Below are positions 24,461 to 35,334 of a stretch of DNA of 64,000 bases, piece by piece. The position numbers and the translations under genes are program-made. Source of the stretch: Timema cristinae (Eukaryota > Arthropoda > Insecta > Phasmatodea > Timematidae); NCBI GenBank assembly GCA_039000515.1, contig JBCFYV010000024.1, positions 17,766,041 to 17,830,040 of the forward strand, given 5' to 3'. Below the pieces are notes generated by a model that saw only the letters and a list, made by a program, of their open reading frames with translations, did not search any database and had not been told where the DNA came from. Every line of letters starts with the position of its first letter. Within the stretch, counting starts at the first letter, position 1.

Positions 24461-24855
24461 GGTGAGAGTGTAGAGAAACTTAAGGTAGCAGTTTAGAGAA
24501 AGTTAAGGTGGGAGTGTATAGAACGCGAGCTTAGGGAAGTTTTTATAGCAAAACATATTTTTGGCCAAAATAAATAAAAGATTACTTACTCCAGCAGAAA
24601 CAGAGAGTTTAATTTTCCTTACATGGTGATATCAACAGGAGTTTAATATCTGCCATGAGCATAGCGGCATTACATGAGTAACTTTTAAAATTAAGAGAAA
24701 CAGTTGTGATTAAATTCCAGGACACCCTCACAGATATTCACGAACTGTTAATATCACCATGTGAAGATTATTAAACACTATGTTTCTACTGGAGCTATTT
24801 GATTTATTTTGACAAAAAAAAAGTTTTGTATAAAAAAACTGAAAAACTAATGACC
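24461..24855. mobile_element. MITE-1, TTAA-flanked, with a triplicated left end
   Basis: TTAA at 24457-24460 and 24856-24859. Inverted arms include CATGGTGATATCAACAG and CTGTTAATATCACCATGTG. At the left end a TTAAGGTGGGAGTGTAGAGA-like unit occurs three times in a row, unlike the 363-base copies. It lies directly downstream of the exon at 24946-25083 in the direction of transcription. Confidence 0.75.
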
Positions 24856-24945
24856 TTAACTTGTGTTCCCTTCAATCCCATGTTAACTATATCAGTGTTG
24901 TTGATAATGTGAAAGAGTTGTGTGTTTCAGCCATAGAAGCAGTAC

Positions 24946-25083
24946 CTCTAATAGTTCAAACCAGTCTTCAAGTCCATCAGCAGCTCTGAGAAGGACCCGT
25001 CCTTCTCTCCCTAGCTCCAAAACTATCGTGCTGTATGTCTTCCTGTTGATCCAGTCCACCCGCTCCACATCCGCCAGCTTCAC
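24946..25083 (-). CDS. Coding exon of the PH-domain protein (second half of the PH domain)
   Basis: Phase 0/0, 138 bases, 46 residues: VKLADVERVDWINRKTYSTI, then VLELGREGRVLLRAADGLED and WFELLE. This matches the last strands and the C-terminal helix of a PH domain; the Trp in DWFELLE sits where PH domains have their near-invariant tryptophan. The acceptor is GTTTGTGTTCCAG|GTGAAG; the donor is TTAGAG|GTACTG. The acceptor and first six exon bases are also the core of the 39-base minisatellite that starts at this junction, so the exact site used cannot be told from sequence strength alone; only this one continues into the PH frame. Confidence 0.88.
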
Positions 25084-26877
25084 CTGGAACACAAACATGT
25101 ATCACAATAAGACCCACTTCACCTGGAACACGAACATGTATCACAATAAGACCCACTTCACCTTGAACACATAACATGTATCACAATAAGACCCACTTCA
25201 CCTGGAACACATACATGTATCACAATAAGACCCACTTCACCTGGAACACAAACATGTATCACAATAAGACCCACTTCACCTGGAACACAAACATGTATCA
25301 CAATAAGACCCACTTCACCTGGAACACAAACATGTATCACAATAAGACCCACTTCACCTGGAACACATACATGTATCACAATAAGACCCACTTCACCTGG
25401 AACACATACATGTATCACAATAAGACCCACTTCACCTGGAACACATACATGTATCACAATAAGACCCACTTCACCTGGAACACATACATGTATCACAATA
25501 AGACCCACTTCACCTGGAACACATACATGTATCACAATAAGACCCACTTCACCTGGAACACATACATGTATCACAATAAGACCCACTTCACCTGGAACAC
25601 ATACATGTATCACAATAAGACCCACTTCACCTGGAACACATACATGTATCACAATAAGACCCACTTCACCTGGAACACATACATGTATCACAATAAGACC
25701 CACTTCACCTGGAACACATACATGTATCACAATAAGACCCACTTCACCTGGAACACATACATGTATCACAATAAGACCCACTTCACCTGGAACACATACA
25801 TGTATCACAATAAGACCCACTTCACCTGGAACACATACATGTATCACAATAAGACCCACTTCACCTGGAACACATACATGTATCACAATAAGACCCACTT
25901 CACCTGGAACACAACATGTATCACAATAAGACCCACTTCACCTGGAACACATACATGTATCACAATAAGACCCACTTCACCTGGAACACATACATGTATC
26001 ACAATAAGACCCACTTCACCTGGAACACAACATGTATCACAATAAGACCCACTTCACTGGAACACAACATGTATCACAATAAGACCCACTTCACCTGGAA
26101 CACATACATGTATCACAATAAGACCCACTTCACCTGGAACACAACATGTATCACAATAAGACCCACTTCACCTGGAACACATACATGTATCACAATAAGA
26201 CCCACTTCACCTGGAACACATACATGTATCACAATAAGACCCACTTCACCTGGAACACATACATGTATCACAATAAGACCCACTTCACCTGGAACACATA
26301 CATGTATCACAATAAGACCCACTTCACCTGGAACACATACATGTATCACAATAAGACCCACTTCACCTGGAACACATACATGTATCACAATAAGACCCAC
26401 TTCAACTGGAACACATACATGTATCACAATAAGACCCACTTCACCTGGAACACATACATGTATCACAATAAGACCCACTTCACCTGGAACACATACATGT
26501 ATCACAATAAGACCCACTTCACCTGGAACACAATACATGTATCACAATAAGACCCACTTCACCTGGAACACATACATGTATCACAATAAGACCCACTTCA
26601 CCTGGAACACAACATGTATCACAATAAGACCCACTTCACCTGGAACACATACATGTATCACAATAAGACCCACTTCACCTGGAACACATACATGTATCAC
26701 AATAAGACCCACTTCACCTGGAACACAACATGTATCACAATAAGACCCACTTCACCTGGAACACATACATGTATCACAATAAGACCACTTCACCTGGAAC
26801 ACACATAACATGTATCACAATAAGACCCACTTCACCTGGAACACATACATGTATCACAATAAGACCCACTTCACCTG
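25081..26877. repeat. 39-base minisatellite made of the 3' splice site (about 46 copies)
   Basis: The unit on the minus strand runs GTGAAGTGGGTCTTATTGTG, ATACATGTATGTGTTCCAG. TTCCAG|GTGAAG is the same as the real intron/exon joint at 25083, and CTTAT, about 25 bases before the AG, fits the YTNAY branch-point pattern. Copies are nearly identical; variants include ACAAAC or ACAACA in place of ACATAC, and rare one-base losses such as near 26055 and 26785. High homogeneity implies recent expansion. Long open frames on both strands arise from the period being 39, a multiple of three, and are not called as genes. Confidence 0.95.
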
Positions 26878-27085
26878 TTTACGGTAGCTGCGCTACTCTC
26901 GCATTAGACTAGACTGGAGAGATCAAGGTTCGATCCCTGTTGAGTGTACTGAGGGTGGTTTCCTATAAGATGTTTATCCACTCCTCCTCCCGCAAATTCG
27001 GGTATACTTCCTCTAAATACAACCTTCTTTGTACATGGGCGTGCAGCTCAAACGGGTGGTAAGACACATTGTTAGAAAAATACGT
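26878..27085 (+). mobile_element. SINE-A, 5' truncated, abutting the minisatellite
   Basis: Begins at once after the last repeat unit with GGTAGCTGCGCTACTCTCGC, then box B-like AAGGTTCGATCCCTG, the CCGCAAATTCGGGTATACTT body and CAAACGGGTGGTAAGACACA tail. Part of the head, including box A, is missing. Confidence 0.8.
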
Positions 27086-28190
27086 GTTATGATAAACTAT
27101 ATTATTATTTCAAGAAACGCACTTCTCCAAGGTGATGTTAGAACAGACACTGAGTATTTACCCCCTTCAAATCTTTATTAAATACTTGATATACATTTTA
27201 TAACCAAATAATTATTGTGATATTGTAATAACTAAGTCTAGAATGGCAGTTAGGTTTGTTTTTGTTTAACTTTGACCCGAAATGTCAATTCGATCTTCTG
27301 CCAAACCTACCTATAAATTTATTCTGGGAGAAGATTTGGTTTCAGGGTACCTAAAGACTCGGGGCGAAGTTTTCCAACAGGAGAGGGCAAGAATATATTG
27401 TTTTTATCAAATCCCACTTAAAGCAATTTTAAGTATTTTAAAACTTAGTTAAGATTAGCAGAGTTAAGGCTGCGCCTGCCACTTTTAATTGATTTCATTT
27501 TAACGCTAATATCGTATTTAAGTTTTGTTAGGAAATTAATTTGCTTTATACAACTTCAATTATTCATAATTCAATAATAAATATTGTTGGAAATCTTCCA
27601 CGTTAGTTTTATGGTTATATCAACCCATTCAGTGTTTTTATTAAAGTTTTGCCACCAAGCTCTAAAACTTCAATAAATGTTTGAAATATTTTATTTATCA
27701 ATGCAAATAGTGTGGAAGGTCCCTAACAGTGTTTTTTAGGAACTATGAATGGTTAATTAAAAAAAAAAAAATGTTCAAAATAATTCAAATATGGTAGGTG
27801 CAGCTTTAAGTTTGAATTAGCGTACCAGGAAGGCCGAGAGGGGCATTTACCCCCCTCACATCTCTCTAGACATAGACTAATTTAAATAAAAACTTATGTT
27901 ATACGAAGTAAAACTAAAATAGAAAGAAATACTGATATGTCGACATTATAAGCCACATTTTAAGACCAGACTTACGATTTGATATACAAAAGGTGAATCA
28001 TTAAAACACATTAAAAGCTATCCTAAATCAGTGGGAGTTTTTTTTATACTTCAAAGCCTCCCAAATGTGTATTTAAAAAAATACATGCAATGCCTTATTT
28101 ACTGTTAAATGAATTTTTTTCAAGCTGTGAGTTACTAAGACCTGAGACTTCACTTATAAATACTTCAGAATTCCTCGTATTACAAATGAT
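27086..28190. other. Intron sequence without a recognised feature
   Basis: Intron between the two PH exons. AT-rich, with short A and T runs and no repeat family or exon that I can identify. Confidence 0.45.
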
Positions 28191-28194
28191 ATTG

Positions 28195-28270
28195 CATCAC
28201 GGTAGGGCTAAGTGACCCCAACCCGACTGAGATTCGAACTGGCAAATCCGCCCCTACCAGAACTGGTCAG
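28195..28270 (-). mobile_element. Possible SINE-A fragment (box B region)
   Basis: CCCGACTGAGATTCGAACTG resembles the SINE-A segment around box B. Too short to be certain. Confidence 0.35.
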
Positions 28271-28789
28271 CCAACAACATGAAGACGAAGATAAAGTAAA
28301 TTATATTTAAAACACCTATGATTAATATAATATTGATGCCATTAAAAGTTTCCTACAAACTTTAATTTCTGTGAAATTTAGTAAATCCTATAAGATTACA
28401 CAAATGAGAACTGTAATTAGATAATTTATAAATAGCACATTTCTTGAAAACAGTTTTAGTCTTCAAAATAAAACTGATTTTTAAATATTTTACCGAATTT
28501 CTTTAAGCATTTTATTAAATAATCAAGGAGAACTGTATAAATTAAGCAGTTGATTTTTTTTAGTTTAGCTACCTTATATAAACACAAAAATAATCTAATT
28601 TAAAATATTTACATTATTTAAATAACTGCCATTAGTAGGTATTAATGTAAAACTTCAAATAGCATCTAAAGACAGGTAAAATTAAAATCTTTTCTTGTAC
28701 TCCACCGGTTGGGAATACGGGACCCTCAAGAGCCCCTAAGATGTAATTCTGGTTACAGTCTTGAATGTATGGCACTTGCTGAGCCTTAC

Positions 28790-28981
28790 CTTGAATATAA
28801 ACTGCCCCATGTCTGAGATCCGGTCGGGCCCCGAACCCGAGGCCCTCTTGAAGCAGTGCAAGTAGTCCCTGGTGAGGATGAAGTAACGCTCCTTCCAGCG
28901 AGAGAAGATGCGGTCTCTTTGTTGCCAGAGTAGTCCTTTCTTGATGGCATGGATCTCGCTGCTCTTGCCAGAAAGTAACGA
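28790..28981 (-). CDS. Coding exon of the PH-domain protein (first half of the PH domain)
   Basis: Phase 0/0, 192 bases, 64 residues, with acceptor TTTTTGTTACAG above 28981 and donor TTCAAG|GTAAGG below 28790. It encodes SLLSGKSSEIHAIKKGLLWQ, QRDRIFSRWKERYFILTRDY, LHCFKRASGSGPDRISDMGQ and FIFK. KKGLL, then RWKERYFIL and YLHCFK are the first three PH strands. K-x(n)-K-x-R around this loop fits the phosphoinositide-binding pattern of PH domains, so membrane recruitment is a reasonable inference. The preceding exon is not fixed; phase 0 fits the candidate at 54488-54570. A 29-base minisatellite begins 24 bases upstream of this exon. Confidence 0.9.
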
Positions 28982-29005
28982 CTGTAACAAAAACAATATT
29001 GGGAT

Positions 29006-31476
29006 CATCCAACATTGCTCTGAGATCAGAGAGTCATTCAACATGGCTCGAAGCTCAGAGAGTCATCCAACATTGCTCGAAGCTCAGAGAGTCATCCAAT
29101 ATTGCTCAAAGCTCACAGAGTTTTCCAACATTGCTCGAAGCTCAGAGAGTCATCCAACATGTCTCGAAGCTCAGAGAGTCATCCAACATGGATCGAAGCT
29201 TACAGAGTCATCCAACATGGCTCGAGGCTTACAGAGTCATACAACATGGCTCGAGGCTTACAAAGTCATCCAACATTGCTCGAGGCTTAAAGAGTCATCC
29301 AACATTGCTCGAGGCTCACAGAGTCATTCAACATTGCTCTAAGCTCACAGAGTCATCCAACATGGCTCGAGGCTTACAGAGTCATCCAACATGGCTCGAA
29401 GCTCACAGAGTCATCCAACATGGCTCGAGGCTTACAGAGTCATTCAACATGGCTCGAGGCTTACAGAGTCATTCAACATTGCTCGAGGCTTACAGAGTCA
29501 TCCAACATGGCTCGAGGCTTACAGTCATCCAACATGGCTCGAAGCTCACAGAGTCATCCAACATGGCTCGAGGCTTAAAGAGTAATCCAACATTGCTCGA
29601 AGCTCACAGAGTCATCCAACATGGCTCGAGGCTCACAGATTCATCCAACATTGCTCGAGGCTTACAGAGTCATCCAACATGGCTCGAGGCTTACAGAGTC
29701 ATCCAACATTGCTCGAGGCTCAGAGATTCATCCAACATTGCTCGAATCTCAGAGAGTCATCCAACATGGATCGAGGCTTACAGAGTCATCCAACATGGCT
29801 CGAGGCTTACAGAGTCATCCAACATGGCTCGAGGCTTACAGAGTCATCCAACATGGCTCTAAGCTCACAGAGTCATCCAACATGGTTCGAGGCTTACAGA
29901 GTCATCCAACATGGCTTTAAGCTCACAGAGTCATCCAACATGGCTCGAGGCTTACAGAGACATCCAACATGGCTCGAGGCTCACAGAGTCATTCAACATT
30001 GCTCGAGGCTTACAGAGTCATCCAATATGGCTCTAAGCTCACAGAGTCATCCAACATTGCTCGAATCTCAGAGAGTCATCCAACATGGATCGAGGCTTAC
30101 AGAGTCATCCAACATGGCTCGAGGCTTACAGAGTCATCCAACATGGCTCGAGTCTCAGAGAGTCATCCAACATGGCTCGAGGCTTACAGAGTCATTCAAC
30201 ATTGCTCGAAGCTCACAGAGTCATCCAACATGGCTCGAAGCTCACAGAGTCATTCAACATTGCTCGAAGCTCACAGAATCATCCAACATGGCTCGAGGCT
30301 TACAAAGTAATCCAACATGGTTCTAAGCTCACAGAGTCATCCAACATGGCTCTAAGCTCACAGAGTCATCCAACATGGCTCGAGGCTCACAGAGTCATCC
30401 AACATGGCTCTAAGCTCACAGAGTCATCCAACATGGTTCGAGGCTTACAGAGTCATCCAACATGGCTTTAAGCTCACAGAGTCATCCAACATGGCTCGAG
30501 GCTTACAGAGACATCCAACATGGCTCGAGGCTCACAGAGTCATTCAACATTGCTCGAGGCTTACAGAGTCATCCAATATGGCTCTAAGCTCACAGAGTCA
30601 TCCAACATTGCTCGAATCTCAGAGAGTCATCCAACATGGATCGAGGCTTACAGAGTCATCCAACATGGATCGAGGCTTACAGAGTCATCCAACATGGCTC
30701 GAGTCTCAGAGAGTCATCCAACATGGCTCGAGGCTTACAGAGTCATTCAACATTGCTCGAAGCTCACAGAGTCATCCAACATGGCTCGAGGCTCACAGAT
30801 TCATCCAACATTGCTCGAGGCTTACAGAGTCATCCAACATGGCTCGAGGCTTACAGAGTCATCCAACATTGCTCGAGGCTCAGAGATTCATCCAACATTG
30901 CTCGAATCTCAGAGAGTCATCCAACATGGATCGAGGCTTACAGAGTCATCCAACATGGCTCGAGGCTTACAGAGTCATCCAACATGGCTCGAGTCCCAAA
31001 GAGTCATCCAACATGGCTCGAGGCTTACAGAGTCATCCAACATGGCTCAAGGCTTACAGAGTCATTCAACATTGCTCGAAGCTCACAGAGTCATCCAACA
31101 TGTGTCGAGGCTTACAGAGTCATCCACCATGGCTCGAGGCTTACAGAGTCATCCAACATGGCTCGAGGCTTACAGAGTCATCCAACATGGCTCGAGTCTC
31201 AGAAAGTCATCCAACATGGCTCGAGGCTTACAGAGTCATCCAACATGGCTCGAGGCTTACAGAGTCACCCAACATGGCTCGAAGCTCACAGAATCATCCA
31301 ATATTGCTGGAAGCTCACAGAATCATCCAATATTGCTCGAAGCTCACAGAATCATCCAACATTGCTCGAAGCTCAGAGAGTCATCCAACATTGCTCGAAG
31401 CTCAGAGAGTCATCCAACATTGCTCGAAGCTCAGAGAGTCATCCAACATTACTCGAAGCTCAGAGAGTCATCCAAC
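29006..31476. repeat. 29-base minisatellite (about 85 copies) next to the PH exon acceptor
   Basis: Plus-strand unit like CATCCAACATGGCTCGAGGC plus TTACAGAGT. Two main types exist: a core type with GGCTTACAGAG and an edge type with AGCTCAGAGAG; the edge type is concentrated at both ends. On the transcribed (minus) strand the units read CTGTAAGC or CTGTGAGC, which resemble 5' splice sites. One unit near 29520 is shorter. The 29-base period opens all three frames, so the long overlapping open frames are artefacts. Confidence 0.95.
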
Positions 31477-31975
31477 TTAACTTAATTTAGTCATAACAAT
31501 TCCCCTTATTCCTTGTGTGGAATGTGATATCTGGCCGGAGCCTGGTCACGCAACTGATTTAATCAGTATAGGCTAAAGGGCGTGGCACGACTGCTATAAA
31601 ACATAGCAATCACATATCAATAGCAATCCTCACATCTTAGTCAAATAAAACACTGGTTGCATATTATAACTTTTTGCAAATGATACATTTTATTTTGTTG
31701 GGGTCATTCAGCTTTTCCAACAAATGTAGGCTACTGTAATTTAATCATAAATTTAGAGCGGTTGAAATTATTTAATTATTAGTTATATTTTATAAATAAT
31801 TAATTCGGTTTGTTTGGAAGTACCTACTGTGCAATTTCAATTATTCGTGAGAATATTTAAAAATATAATACTGCAACTCTGAGGATGATTTTCGTTCATT
31901 TATAAACCTCACTTACTCTCATGTATATCCTGAACAAAAAATTACTTAGTAAGTTAAAATGTATTTTTCTTCTTT

Positions 31976-32176
31976 CTGTGCACCCCGTCTTACTACCCGT
32001 TCATGCTATTCGCCTATTTAAACTAATAGGATAAGGATGAAACAGATATAATTGATAGTAAGTGTACCCTCACTACAGCTGACCGAGATTCGAACCCAGA
32101 TTATAATGGCCCATGTCAATCCAGCCTTTTTTTTTTTGCAAGTGACAACTTAAGATTATGCAATCACCGAAGTTGT
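31976..32176 (-). mobile_element. SINE-A, internally deleted
   Basis: Tail CCCGTCTTACTACCCGTTCA, box B-like GACCGAGATTCGAACCCAGA and head end CAATCACCGAAG (plus-strand wording) are present. Part of the body is missing and a T run interrupts the head. Confidence 0.7.
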
Positions 32177-32179
32177 TTA

Positions 32180-34290
32180 AAATGTATATTCACTTGTAAA
32201 AAAAATGGTTTGAATCAACTGCAAGCAGCATAGATAGTTAGTAATTTTGTTTTTATCCATACAATATTCACACATTTAATCAATATATTTATTTTAGTTA
32301 CCTAATATATTTGTCATATTTACACCTTTCGTGATTGTATTAAATAATTTACGTATAGTGGGCCAAATTTGAAGCATATTTTACAGATGAATCAAAACCT
32401 TTCGAACACAATAGAGATTACAGTTAAAACCATTTTGAAAAGTCGAATTTTTACCAAATATGTAATAGTAGTAACAGTAACTAAAGACGTATTGACATTA
32501 AGATGATACAAAAATAAACGTTTATATCAGTTCCTTAAAAACTAACACGGAACCAATAAGTGATCTACTTTGTCACAGAATATTAAATATAGGTTTACCA
32601 TAACAATTTTTATACTTAATATTAATTTTTAACAAATAAGCGGATGTATAAACGTGAAATTAATATATAATCGTCTAATGAAACGAAACAATAAAACCAG
32701 AGGCTTGATATTTTTTTTGTTGTTCCTGAACTTTGACGGTTCAATTATATTACTATACTCGAAGAAAACTGTTCAGGGGCATTTCAATTTAATGAAAGAA
32801 CTTATATTTTTTATCCTTATTCCTCCTTTCCTGACCAAGTGATTCTTATGTATATGAAAATTATAAAAACAAGAACAATATCCTATTATAATGTTCAATA
32901 GCACTAGTATGTAATACGCATCTACTAACTATTAAACGTTTCCTACAAACTCCATCAGCTGGAGATAAAGTGCGATTACCCCGCGTTTGTTGTACTGTGC
33001 TAAATACTCGAGCTTCCGTTTTGGCGACGTATCAAACCAAATTCCCAGAATGTGTCCATGACACGGGTAAAAAAAAGAAGAAAAAAACCAAGGCAGATTG
33101 TAAACTTATCGCCTTTGTTATCCACGTTGAGATTTAAAGTTCCTGTTTGAACATTAAAGTGGATCAAGTCACATTTGAATCTTTATACATCAAAACAATT
33201 TCGATATCTAAGATACAAAAAAAGTAATTTAGAAAAACTAGCATTTTGTTGAAGTTGGAACACGAGCCGACTCGATTTTTTTTTCATAAGAGAGCACAAT
33301 TTGTTTACTGAAAATCTGCTTCCTAAATGAAACACAACCAAAGGCGTCGTTTGGTAAAAGAAGTATGATACAAAAAAATGAGTTTTTTTTTTCTCTTTTT
33401 AATTTTAACTATCAAAATTCCTTCCTTTTCATCTTTCACAAATTTTCACCAGCCATGTAGTCCAGATCGTCATTAAGAAATTAAACAAATAACTAATATC
33501 TTTAAAAAAGTATAAGCCGTTGTTTCAAATAGGCCCACTAGTAAATCTTTGGTGGGTTAGCTAAACAAAGCTTTAACAAAGAGAAAGACTTATTAATGTC
33601 CATAACATCATGTCGAAATTTAAGTTAATTTGTTTATCAGTTAACCTTATCAAAACATATTTTATAATTAATAAAACTCAGTTGTACATCGTGTACCCCT
33701 GGTGTTTTGGGAAACATGGCTTTATATAAACATGTCGACGTTTCTTGTTTGAACTTCTTTAAAAATTTGATTTGTGTCCACGTAATTTCATTCCGCTACT
33801 AATGTTTAGCGTTAAACAATTCAAAGTGTAAACTATTTAGATCATGTATCAACTTTCTTGTACATTCATTATCAAATTTCAATGCACTTTATCTTACTGT
33901 TATCCGTGTCATATTTCTATTTAAAATACTGGTGACTCCAGGGATTCTTAAGAAATTAAATTCTGGTGAACCTGAAAAAAAAAACTTAGCATGCTTATGG
34001 CAGTTATTGCTAAGCTAAATTTGTATACCAATTTTAAGGGTACAGGGGGAAAAGGACGAAAGTCCAATTTTAACTCAAATTGAGTCAGTGCTGCCATCTG
34101 ATAGACAATCATAAGACCTTTCTAATAGACTTTACATTATGGTTAAGAAACATCTCTGTCCTATTCAAACTAATTTAAAAAACGTACTTGCTGGAGTCCT
34201 TATGGGGTTCGAAATATAAAAGTAGTTGTTCTGGAAATATTCCCCCTTCAATAATTGTCTACAACAAAATACATGTATTAGACTAGCAAT
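32180..34290. other. AT-rich sequence without a recognised feature
   Basis: Upstream of the 29-base array in the transcription direction. I see no repeat family and no exon with splice sites and an open phase. The short open frame at 32654-32842 has no recognisable motif. Confidence 0.4.
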
Positions 34291-34297
34291 ATTTTCC

Positions 34298-34545
34298 TAC
34301 CCGCTTCGGTTGACACACAGAATAAACGTCACGCTCGGCTAGACTAGTATGTTTGTGGCAGGGAGGTCAGTGTTCGAATCTCAGCTGTGTGTATTGAGGG
34401 TGAATTATCCTAAATTATTTCCCCACACACCATCCACGCAAACCCAGGTATATTTCCTCTCAATTCTACCTGTTTCATCCCTACTCTGTTATCGTTATTG
34501 CATGTGGATAGCCCGGACCTAAAACGCGGTGTAAATAAATACTAC
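34298..34545 (+). mobile_element. SINE-A, diverged
   Basis: CCCGCTTCGGTTGACACACA head, box B-like AGTGTTCGAATCTCAGC, CACGCAAACCCAGGTATATT body and tail AGCCCGGACCTAAAACGCGG. Box A is degraded. Confidence 0.72.
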
Positions 34546-34631
34546 CACAGAGAGTAAAATTATCTCTTCGAACCCAAACCTTTCAACAAACTAAGAATGT
34601 TTAGGCAAACATAATTTAAACATGATTTTTT

Positions 34632-34880
34632 ATCACCGCATTTAATCAGGTTATACGCATATTTGATCATTATTCTGATAGGTAGGGAGGAGGAAGGAAG
34701 CATTTAGAAGTTATTGTACCCGCATTTGCATGGAAGGGGAGTGAGAAACCATTTATGTTAAAACACCCTTAGTTGACCCTACCAAGGTTCGAACCTAGAG
34801 CTCCCCATCATTAGCAGGCGGTGCAAAGCAAATTTAACACGAGAGTGACGCCTTAGACCATTCGGCCACTGAAGCGGGTT
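34632..34880 (-). mobile_element. SINE-A, near full length
   Basis: Opposite orientation to its neighbour at 34298. On the minus strand: ACCCGCTTCAGTGGCCGAAT head, TGGTCTAAGGCGTCACTCTC box A region, GGTTCGAACCTTGG box B and the CCATGCAAATGCGGGTACAA body. Confidence 0.85.
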
Positions 34881-34994
34881 ATTGATTATAATATTGATTT
34901 CAACGTAATTTATTAATTTGTCTTTTCACTCGAAGAAAACATTTTGAAATGGACGTGGGCTTGAAATGCAAAGACCAGCGTAATTTAGTATTAG

Positions 34995-35120
34995 GTTGCC
35001 TAGATTTGATTCGCGAGGTTTTGGTTTAAATCCCAGTTAGATGCACTGGAGGCGGTTTTTCTACCTCTTTCTCCTAGTTATGTTTCCTTCAATTAAATAG
35101 ATTAAGTTGATAAAAGCCAA
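34995..35120 (+). mobile_element. Possible SINE-A fragment
   Basis: GGTTTAAATCCCAGTTAGAT, GCACTGGAGGCGGTTTTT and TATGTTTCCTTCAATTAAAT resemble the middle of SINE-A. Confidence 0.35.
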
Positions 35121-35261
35121 ATCAAATGTCGGGATGTTTTGTTTATTATATCTTCATTATTCAAATTGAAATGTTTCAAAAGTGATCAAGGAACTTTGGA
35201 CTGAAGTAAGAATATAGTCTATTAGTTTTTTAAGTAAACTTTGTCATATAGAAGAGAAAGG

Positions 35262-35333
35262 TATAATTTAGAGTAAATGTTCCCGAATTTGTGTGGAGAG
35301 TGGGAAAAAATTTAAGAAACAAACTCTGTACAA
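35262..35333 (-). mobile_element. SINE-A fragment, outer part of a nested pair
   Basis: TATAATTTAGAGTAAATG, GAATTTGTGTGGAGAGTGGG and AAATTTAAGAAACAAAC belong to a minus-strand SINE-A body that is cut at about 35333 and resumes at 35579. Confidence 0.65.
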
Positions 35334-35334
35334 T

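Larger units (their letters stand above)
6817..28981 (-). other. Gene span: PH-domain protein, 3' part (seven exons, 346 residues)
   Basis: Seven minus-strand exons (28981-28790, 25083-24946, 22775-22631, 18371-18225, 13622-13494, 8435-8250, 6920-6817) join without a frameshift or internal stop. Order of the product: PH domain (about residues 12-112 of this part), a Lys/Arg-rich stretch, an Asn/Ser-rich linker, an acidic then Arg/Pro-rich segment, a Ser/Pro/Gly linker and a basic C-terminus. The first exon here starts in phase 0 without an initiator context, so the protein begins further upstream. Known PH domains bind phosphoinositides or proteins at membranes; an adaptor-like role is inferred. 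I do not recognise the specific family. Confidence 0.85.

Noticed and set aside
25158..26912. Long open frames of 134-289 codons with a 13-residue repeat (MYHNKTHFTWNTY on the plus strand, GEVGLIVIHVCVP on the minus strand)
   Set aside because: They exist only because the minisatellite period is 39, a multiple of three. They lie in an intron, on both strands at once, and have no unique sequence or regulatory signals.
25081..31476. CRISPR-like appearance of short repeats in series
   Set aside because: There are no unique spacers; units are contiguous tandem copies, and the context is a eukaryotic intron.
28908..31490. Overlapping open frames up to 358 codons with SHPTWLEAYRVIQHGSRLTE-like repeats
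   Set aside because: The 29-base period cycles through all three frames, giving the same repeated peptide in each. All are artefacts of the array next to the PH exon.
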